Translations under genes and position numbers: made by a program
Part shown: one piece after another, positions 5,205 to 10,308 of the stretch
Position numbering within the stretch: position 1 is the first letter of the stretch
How the letters are laid out: each line of letters opens with the position of its first letter
NCBI GenBank assembly: GCA_017459865.1
Contig: JAFUCD010000011.1
Coordinates: forward strand, 1 to 10,308
From: Oscillospiraceae bacterium
GTDB taxonomy: Bacteria; Bacillota_A; Clostridia; Oscillospirales; Oscillospiraceae
Direction: 5' to 3'
Length of the DNA stretch: 10,308 nucleotides
The notes under the pieces: model-generated
Database searches by the model: none
What the model saw: only the letters and a program-made list of their open reading frames with translations
Told to the model about the DNA's origin: nothing

Positions 5205-6248
5205 ATGTCCTCTAACGCTTTTTCCGGCAAGACCCTGCTCATCACGGGCGGCACCGGCTCGTTCGGCAACGCCGTTTTGAACCGCTTTCTCGAGACCGAT
5301 ATCGGCGAGATCCGCATCTTCTCCCGCGACGAGAAGAAGCAGGACGACATGCGCCACCAGTATCAGGCGAGCCATCCGGCGGCGTCTGAGAAGCTGAAAT
5401 TCTTCATCGGCGACGTGCGCGATCTGCAGAGTCTGAAAAACGCCATGTACGGCGTGGACTATATCTTCCACGCGGCGGCGCTCAAGCAGGTGCCGAGCTG
5501 CGAATTTTTCCCGATCGAGGCCGTGAAGACGAACGTCCTCGGTACGGAGAACATGCTCACCGCCGCCATCGAGGCCGGCGTTCGGAGCGTGATCTGCCTG
5601 TCCACGGACAAGGCCGCATACCCCGTGAACGCCATGGGCACGAGCAAGGCGATGATGGAAAAGGTCGCCGTGGCGAAGGCACGCACCACCAAGTACACCA
5701 AGATCTGCTGCACGCGCTACGGCAACGTCCTGTGCTCGCGCGGCAGCGTGGTGCCGCTCTGGATCGAGCAGATCCGCAAGGGCGAGCCCATCACGATCAC
5801 GGAGCCGACCATGACACGCTTCGTCATGAGCCTCGAGGAGGCCGTCGACCTCGTGCTGTTCGCGTTTGAAAACGGCGCATCCGGCGACATCCTCGTCCAG
5901 AAGGCGCCCGCCTGCACGATCGAGACGCTGGCGAAGGCGACCAAGGCGCTCTTCGACCCCGAGGACAGGATCCCCGTAAAGGTCATCGGCATCCGTCACG
6001 GCGAGAAGATGTATGAGACGCTGCTCACGAACGAGGAGTGCGCCCACGCGATCGACCTCGGCGACTTCTACCGCGTGCCCGCGGACCAGCGCGACTTAAA
6101 CTACGACAAGTATTTCAAGGACGGCGACGCGGAGCGCAACCCGCTCACGGAGTTCACCAGCGCCAACACCCGCGCCATGAGTGTGGACGAGGTGAAGGAA
6201 AAGCTGCTCACGCTCGCCTACATCCGCGAGGAGCTGGCAAAGGAGTGA
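5205..6248 (+). CDS. fnlA: UDP-GlcNAc 4,6-dehydratase/5-epimerase FnlA (CapE)
   Basis: First enzyme of UDP-N-acetyl-L-fucosamine synthesis: an NAD(P)-dependent extended short-chain dehydrogenase that removes water from UDP-GlcNAc (4,6) and inverts C5. The 347-residue length is typical of CapE/FnlA/WbjB. Visible are the Rossmann loop GGTGSFG (15-21), STDKA with Asp135-Lys136, and NAMGTSKAMMEK, in which Met144 sits where ordinary short-chain dehydrogenases have the catalytic Tyr of YxxxK; Lys148 is kept. As I recall, this Met is a normal mark of the CapE branch, which separates it from PseB/FlaA1-type dehydratases. IRHGEKMYETLLTNEE near the C-terminus is also family-typical. The start at 5205 is preferred over the ATG at 5196 because AAAAGGA ends at 5195, 9 nt away from 5205 and touching 5196. 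Its partners fnlB and fnlC follow directly. Confidence 0.93.
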   Translation: MSSNAFSGKTLLITGGTGSFGNAVLNRFLETDIGEIRIFSRDEKKQDDMRHQYQASHPAASEKLKFFIGDVRDLQSLKNAMYGVDYIFHAAALKQVPSCEFFPIEAVKTNVLGTENMLTAAIEAGVRSVICLSTDKAAYPVNAMGTSKAMMEKVAVAKARTTKYTKICCTRYGNVLCSRGSVVPLWIEQIRKGEPITITEPTMTRFVMSLEEAVDLVLFAFENGASGDILVQKAPACTIETLAKATKALFDPEDRIPVKVIGIRHGEKMYETLLTNEECAHAIDLGDFYRVPADQRDLNYDKYFKDGDAERNPLTEFTSANTRAMSVDEVKEKLLTLAYIREELAKE

Positions 6249-6252
6249 CGGT

Positions 6253-7401
6253 ATGAACATCCTCATCACCGGCGCGGGCGGCTTTGTGGGTAAAAATCTC
6301 GTTGCCGCGCTGAAAAACGTCCGCGACGGCAAGGACCGCACACGCGGTCTGGATCCCGACCTCACGATCCTGCCCGTCACGCGCGCCACGAACGACGAGA
6401 CGCTGCGCGGCTACTGCGCGCAGGCGGACTTCGTGTTCCATCTCGCGGGCGTGAACCGTCCGAAGGACGAAGCGGAATTCATGCAGGGCAACCGCGATCT
6501 GACCGAAAAGCTGCTGGGCATGCTCCGGGACGCGGGCAACACCTGCCCCGTGATGCTCTCCAGCTCCACGCAGGCCGAGCGCGACAACCCCTACGGCCGC
6601 AGCAAGGTCGCGGGCGAGCAGCTTCTGCGCGCCTACGGCGAGGAAACCGGCGCTCGGACGCTCATCTATCGCTTCCCGAACGTATTCGGCAAGTGGTGTA
6701 AGCCCAACTACAACTCCGCCGTCGCGACGTTCTGCCACAACCGGGCAAACGATCTGCCGATCCAGGTGAACGACCGCGCGACCGTCCTCACGCTCGTGTA
6801 CATCGACGACGTGGTGGACGAGCTGCTGCGCGCGCTCATGGGTGCGGAAAACCGTGCGGGCGACTTCTGCGCGGTGCCCGTGACGCACACGGTCACGCTC
6901 GGCGAGATCGTGGATCTCATCGAGCGCTTCCGTGCCCAGCCCGAGACGCTCCTCGTCCCCGACATCCCGGATGGAAGCTTCGCCAAGAAGCTCTATTCGA
7001 CGTATCTCTCCTATCTCCCGCGCGAAAAGGTCGCGTTCCCCTTAAAAAGGAACATCGACGCGCGCGGCAGCTTCACGGAGCTTTTGAAGACCGAGGGCTG
7101 CGGGCAGTTTTCCGTGAACGTCTCGAAGCCCGGCATCACGAAGGGGCAGCACTGGCACAACACGAAGTGGGAATTTTTCATCGTGGTCGCGGGCCGCGCG
7201 CGCATCGAGGAGCGCAGAGTCGGCTCCGACGAGGTGTGGTCGTTCGAGGTCTCGGGCGAGCAGCCCACGGCGGTGCACATGCTGCCGGGGTACACGCACA
7301 ACATCATCAACCTCTCCGACACGGACGACCTCGTGACGCTCATGTGGGCAAACGAGCGCTTTGATCCCGGCCGCCCCGACACGTTTTTCCTGGAGGTATA
7401 A
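6253..7401 (+). CDS. fnlB: Bifunctional 3-epimerase/4-reductase FnlB (CapF)
   Basis: Second enzyme of the UDP-L-FucNAc route. It epimerises C3 of the keto sugar made by FnlA and reduces C4 with NADPH, giving UDP-N-acetyl-L-talosamine type product. The 382 residues show the known two-domain build. The N-terminal short-chain dehydrogenase has GAGGFVG (7-13) and a catalytic Tyr114-Lys118 pair in NPYGRSK. The C-terminal cupin has the metal motif GxHxH(x4)E(x6)G with His300, His302 and Glu307, and a later His349 in PGYTH; the cupin performs the epimerisation in CapF. The start lies 4 nt after the fnlA stop. Its AAGGAG site (6240-6245) is inside the last fnlA codons, so translation is probably coupled. 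Confidence 0.93.
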   Translation: MNILITGAGGFVGKNLVAALKNVRDGKDRTRGLDPDLTILPVTRATNDETLRGYCAQADFVFHLAGVNRPKDEAEFMQGNRDLTEKLLGMLRDAGNTCPVMLSSSTQAERDNPYGRSKVAGEQLLRAYGEETGARTLIYRFPNVFGKWCKPNYNSAVATFCHNRANDLPIQVNDRATVLTLVYIDDVVDELLRALMGAENRAGDFCAVPVTHTVTLGEIVDLIERFRAQPETLLVPDIPDGSFAKKLYSTYLSYLPREKVAFPLKRNIDARGSFTELLKTEGCGQFSVNVSKPGITKGQHWHNTKWEFFIVVAGRARIEERRVGSDEVWSFEVSGEQPTAVHMLPGYTHNIINLSDTDDLVTLMWANERFDPGRPDTFFLEV

Positions 7402-7403
7402 GC

Positions 7404-8549
7404 ATGGCAAAGCTGAGACTCATGACCATCATCGGCACGCGCCCGGAGATCATCCGGCTCTCGGAGACGATCAAGGCGTGCGACCGCTACTTTGACCAGA
7501 TCCTCGTGCACACGGGGCAGAACTATGACTATGAGCTGAACCAGGTCTTCTTCGACGATCTCGGTCTGCGCGCGCCGGATTTTTACTTAAATGCCGCGGG
7601 CGCGGATCTCGGCGAGACGATCGGCAGCATCATCTCCGCGTCCTACAAGCTCATGCTTAAGCAGACGCCCGACGCGGTGCTGGTGCTGGGCGACACGAAC
7701 TCGTGTCTCTCCGTCATCGCGGCGAAGCGGCTGCACATCCCCATCTTCCACATGGAGGCGGGCAACCGCTGCTTCGACGAGTGTCTGCCCGAGGAGACCA
7801 ACCGCCGCATCGTGGACGTGACGGCGGACGTGAACCTCTGCTACTCCGAGCACGCGCGGCGCTATCTGAACGCTTCCGGCGTGCCGAAGGAGCGCACCTA
7901 CGTGACCGGTTCGCCCATGGCCGAGGTGCTGCACAAGAACCTGGAAAAGATCGAGGCCTCCGACGTGCACGCGCGGCTGGGGCTGGAAAAGGGCAAATAC
8001 ATCCTGCTGTCCGCCCACCGCGAGGAAAACATCGACACGGAGAAAAACTTCTTCTCGCTGATGAACGCGGTGAACGCGATGGCGGAGAAGTACGACATGC
8101 CGATCCTCTACTCCTGCCACCCGCGCAGCAAAAAGTTCATCGAGCAGCGCGGCTTTCAGTTCGACAGGCGCGTCCTGCAGCACAAGCCGCTCGGCTTCCA
8201 TGACTACAACTGCCTGCAGATGAACGCCTTCGCCGTTGTCTCGGACTCCGGCACGCTGCCGGAGGAATCGAGCTTCTTCCTCTCCGTGGGGCACCCCTTC
8301 CCCGCCGTGTGCATCCGCACGAGCACGGAGCGCCCCGAGGCGCTCGACCGCGGCAACTTCATCCTCGCCGGGATCACGACCGAGCAGGTGCTCCAGGCCG
8401 TGGACACCGCCGTGGAGATGAACCGCGCGGGCGATCTGGGCCTGCCCGTGCGCGACTACACGGACGAGAACGTATCGATCAAGGTCGTGAAGCTCATCCA
8501 GAGCTACACCGGCATCGTCGACCGCTTCGTCTGGCGCAAGGACGGCTGA
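7404..8549 (+). CDS. fnlC: UDP-L-FucNAc-forming 2-epimerase FnlC (CapG)
   Basis: Third enzyme of the route, a WecB-like non-hydrolysing 2-epimerase that inverts C2 to give UDP-N-acetyl-L-fucosamine. It has 381 residues in the GT-B-like fold. Visible motifs are IGTRPEII (10-17), LGDTNS with Asp97, HMEAGNRCFDECLPEETNRR (Glu118, Glu130, Glu131), SAHREENID (His205, Arg206, Glu207), CHPRSKK (His239) and SDSGTLPEESS (280-290). The SDSGTxxEESS form, rather than SDSGGxQEE of WecB, fits the FnlC/CapG branch, as does the company of fnlA and fnlB. Position alone cannot exclude side activity on UDP-GlcNAc. The start is 2 nt after the fnlB stop, with a TGGAGGT ribosome site overlapping the end of fnlB. 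Confidence 0.92.
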   Translation: MAKLRLMTIIGTRPEIIRLSETIKACDRYFDQILVHTGQNYDYELNQVFFDDLGLRAPDFYLNAAGADLGETIGSIISASYKLMLKQTPDAVLVLGDTNSCLSVIAAKRLHIPIFHMEAGNRCFDECLPEETNRRIVDVTADVNLCYSEHARRYLNASGVPKERTYVTGSPMAEVLHKNLEKIEASDVHARLGLEKGKYILLSAHREENIDTEKNFFSLMNAVNAMAEKYDMPILYSCHPRSKKFIEQRGFQFDRRVLQHKPLGFHDYNCLQMNAFAVVSDSGTLPEESSFFLSVGHPFPAVCIRTSTERPEALDRGNFILAGITTEQVLQAVDTAVEMNRAGDLGLPVRDYTDENVSIKVVKLIQSYTGIVDRFVWRKDG

Positions 8550-8553
8550 CGGC

Positions 8554-9429
8554 ATGAAGCGCTTTCTCCGCAGGGTCGCGCGTGTGATCGCGGCGATCCT
8601 GATCATCAGCATCGTTTCCGTCCTCGTCTCCGCGATCGTGTGCGCGCGTGTGATCAAGACCACGCGCTATGACGTCGCGCTCGAGGGCATCCAAAGCCCC
8701 GTGCGGCTCGTCGTGGTGGCGGACATCCACGGCAAGGAGTACGGCGAGGACAACGCGCGGCTCTATGAAAAGGTCGCGGCGCAGGAGCCCGACGGGATCG
8801 TCCTGCTGGGCGATCTGTTTCCCTCGCACGCGCAAAAGGACGATGTTGCCTATGTCCTCCGCCTCACGCGGGGCATGCAGGACATCGCGCAGGTGTATTT
8901 CGCTCTCGGCAACCACGAGACAGCATACAGCGCCGCCTACGGGGACGCCTGGCTGGATGAGATCGCCGCGACCGGCGCGGTCGTGCTCAACGAGGACTGG
9001 CAGAACATCGAGATCGGCGGCAACACGATCCGCTTCGGCGGCACGATGGGGCACGGCTATCTCTTCGGCAGAACGTCCGCCGAATTCAAGGCCGCGCCGG
9101 AGTACCATGTGCTCTATGGTCTGGAGCACAGCCCCTATCCCGCCATTCTGCTTTCGCACATGCCGGACACCGTCGCGCTCAGCGACGGAAAGGAGCGCTG
9201 GCACATCCCGCTCGTGCTGTGCGGACACACACATGGCGGCGTGATCCGCGTGCCGTTCGTCGGCGGCATATACGCCCCTATGCAGGGCTGGTGGCCGACA
9301 TACGACTACGGCGACATGATGCTCAACGACCGCATGCGCATGATCATCACGTCCGGTCTATCCGGGCACGACACCGTCCCGCGCATCTTCAATCTCCCGG
9401 AGATCGCGGTCATCGATCTGCACGGGTGA
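8554..9429 (+). CDS. Membrane-anchored calcineurin-like metallophosphoesterase
   Basis: A 291-residue protein with a basic N-terminus (KRFLRRVAR) and one hydrophobic segment (about 9-33), so probably tethered to the membrane with its catalytic domain outside. The dimetal phosphoesterase motifs are complete: ADIHG (Asp57, His59), LLGDLF (Asp87), GNHE (Asn120, His121), SHMPD (His202) and CGHTHGG (His225, His227). It resembles the YkuE/YaeI group, whose substrates are poorly defined; lipid- or sugar-linked pyrophosphates are possible but not shown here. It starts 4 nt after fnlC with only a weak AAGGA site (8538-8542), so it probably depends on upstream translation. Its place as fourth gene of the FucNAc unit suggests, without proving, a role in the same surface-glycan pathway. 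Confidence 0.88.
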   Translation: MKRFLRRVARVIAAILIISIVSVLVSAIVCARVIKTTRYDVALEGIQSPVRLVVVADIHGKEYGEDNARLYEKVAAQEPDGIVLLGDLFPSHAQKDDVAYVLRLTRGMQDIAQVYFALGNHETAYSAAYGDAWLDEIAATGAVVLNEDWQNIEIGGNTIRFGGTMGHGYLFGRTSAEFKAAPEYHVLYGLEHSPYPAILLSHMPDTVALSDGKERWHIPLVLCGHTHGGVIRVPFVGGIYAPMQGWWPTYDYGDMMLNDRMRMIITSGLSGHDTVPRIFNLPEIAVIDLHG

Positions 9430-9447
9430 CAGCGCGCGAAGCCGCCC

Positions 9448-9476
9448 TTGCCATCCCGTCGTCCGTAGGGTATAAT
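9448..9476 (+). promoter_or_regulatory. deoC promoter
   Basis: TTGCCA (9448-9453), a 17-nt spacer and a perfect TATAAT (9471-9476), one of the best promoters in the window. The start would be near 9483, about 28 nt before the ATG at 9511. No operator dyad of the DeoR kind is obvious around it, and no terminator separates it from the preceding phosphoesterase gene. Confidence 0.8.
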
Positions 9477-9510
9477 ATGCCCAGAACACAACGAAAGTGA
9501 GGTTTTCCCC

Positions 9511-10164
9511 ATGGAACTGAAGGATATTCTTGCCCGCTGTGACCACACCCTGCTGCGCGTGGACAGCACTGAAGCCGAGATCAAGGCCCTCTGCGATCAG
9601 GGCATCCGCTATGGCTGCGCGTCGGTGTGCATCCCGCCGTGCTTCGTGAAAATGGCGAAGGAATACGTCGCGGGCAAGCTGAAGATCTGCACGGTCATCG
9701 GCTTCCCGAACGGCTACAACACCCCCGCCGTGAAGGCGTTCGAGGCCGCCGAGGCGATCCGCGACGGCGCGGACGAGATCGACATGGTCATCAACGTCGG
9801 GCTTGTGAAGGACAAAAAGTGGGATCTGGTTGCCGCCGACATCGCCGCCGTGCGCGAGGCCAGCCGCGGCACGCTCCTGAAGGTCATCATCGAGACCTGC
9901 CTGCTCACCGAGGACGAGAAAGTGCGCCTGTGCCGCATCGTGTCGGACTCCGGCGCGGAGTTCATCAAGACGTCAACGGGCTTTTCCACCGGCGGCGCGA
10001 CGCGCGAGGACGTCAAGCTCATGCGCGACAACTGCGATCCCGCGGTCGAGGTCAAGGCCGCCGGCGGCATCAAGACCCTGCAGGATGCGGAGGACATGCT
10101 CGCCCTCGGCGCGACGAGACTCGGCACCAGCCGCATCGTCAAGCTCGCGATGGCGCAGGAGTAA
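9511..10164 (+). CDS. deoC: Deoxyribose-phosphate aldolase
   Basis: Class I aldolase that splits 2-deoxyribose 5-phosphate into glyceraldehyde 3-phosphate and acetaldehyde during deoxynucleoside breakdown in the cytoplasm. The 217 residues match the usual Firmicute length and form a TIM barrel. Visible are CDHTLLR near the start, the CTVIGFPNGYN strand, DEIDMVIN with Asp91 (E. coli Asp102), the Schiff-base Lys153 in EFIKTSTGF (E. coli Lys167) and the proton-relay Lys182 in VEVKAAGGI (E. coli Lys201). It has its own promoter and an AAGTGAGG ribosome site (9495-9502) 8 nt before the ATG. No deoA, deoB, deoD or nucleoside transporter gene is adjacent, so it appears to be a single-gene unit. Confidence 0.96.
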   Translation: MELKDILARCDHTLLRVDSTEAEIKALCDQGIRYGCASVCIPPCFVKMAKEYVAGKLKICTVIGFPNGYNTPAVKAFEAAEAIRDGADEIDMVINVGLVKDKKWDLVAADIAAVREASRGTLLKVIIETCLLTEDEKVRLCRIVSDSGAEFIKTSTGFSTGGATREDVKLMRDNCDPAVEVKAAGGIKTLQDAEDMLALGATRLGTSRIVKLAMAQE

Positions 10165-10233
10165 GGCAGAAAAAGCAACGTCCCAAATTCTGTGTAAAGT
10201 CCAAAATGCAGTGAAAAATAGGGCAAAATTTTA

Positions 10234-10270
10234 TGGTGAGGCGGGTCGGCGTGTGTCACCCGCCTTGCCA
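10234..10270. other. Hairpin downstream of deoC
   Basis: Bases 10234-10246 pair with 10258-10270 in a 13-bp stem with two G-T wobbles; the inner eight pairs (AGGCGGGT with ACCCGCCT) are perfect. The loop is 11 nt. No T-run follows on the plus strand, and on the minus strand only an AT-rich stretch follows after a few bases. It may be a weak terminator for deoC or belong to a mobile element. Beyond it, to 10308, I see nothing I can assign. Confidence 0.4.
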
Positions 10271-10308
10271 ACAATATAAGCGGGAAACGGAGCGCATGTC
10301 AAGGGCGG

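Overview
The window looks like chromosomal DNA of a fairly GC-rich Clostridia-type Firmicute, probably of the Oscillospiraceae/Ruminococcaceae kind found in the gut. The reasons are strong Shine-Dalgarno sites (AGGAGG, AAAGGAG), near-consensus sigma-A promoters with 17-nt spacers, Rho-independent terminators, a DUF378 protein and a Clostridia-like HypB. The genus cannot be read from the sequence. No rRNA, tRNA or CRISPR array was seen.

Left edge (1-469): the first 53 bases hold the first codons, on the minus strand, of a probable IS1182-type transposase that runs off the window. It is preceded by a long imperfect hairpin. Two terminator-like hairpins facing opposite ways follow (143-168 on plus, 176-210 on minus), then about 260 bases without a convincing gene. 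From 470 come a 70-residue DUF378 membrane protein with its own terminator and, from its own promoter, an orphan PD-(D/E)XK-superfamily nuclease-like protein. A bidirectional terminator separates the nuclease from a convergent, solitary hypB (nickel-inserting GTPase).

Centre (2642-5100): hypB and ppk1 (polyphosphate kinase) are divergently transcribed from a shared 161-bp region with a good promoter on each strand and a dyad over the hypB -10 box. PPK1 carries an unusual proline-rich linker and a Lys/Trp-rich tail. A strong terminator closes the gene.

Right part (5123-10308): one promoter drives a tight four-gene unit. The first three genes are fnlA-fnlB-fnlC (capE-capF-capG), which convert UDP-GlcNAc to UDP-N-acetyl-L-fucosamine, a precursor for capsule, O-antigen or other surface glycans. 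The fourth is a membrane-anchored calcineurin-like metallophosphoesterase. No glycosyltransferase, flippase or polymerase is in the window, so the sugar nucleotide must be used by enzymes encoded elsewhere. deoC (deoxyribose-phosphate aldolase) follows from its own consensus promoter. Just beyond it lie a possible IS256-family terminal repeat and an unassigned hairpin.

Most genes are recognisable housekeeping or surface-glycan functions. I found no clearly new system. The most unusual points are the PPK1 tail, the lone divergent HypB with its operator-like dyad, the phosphoesterase coupled to the FucNAc genes, the orphan nuclease, and signs of mobile elements at both edges.
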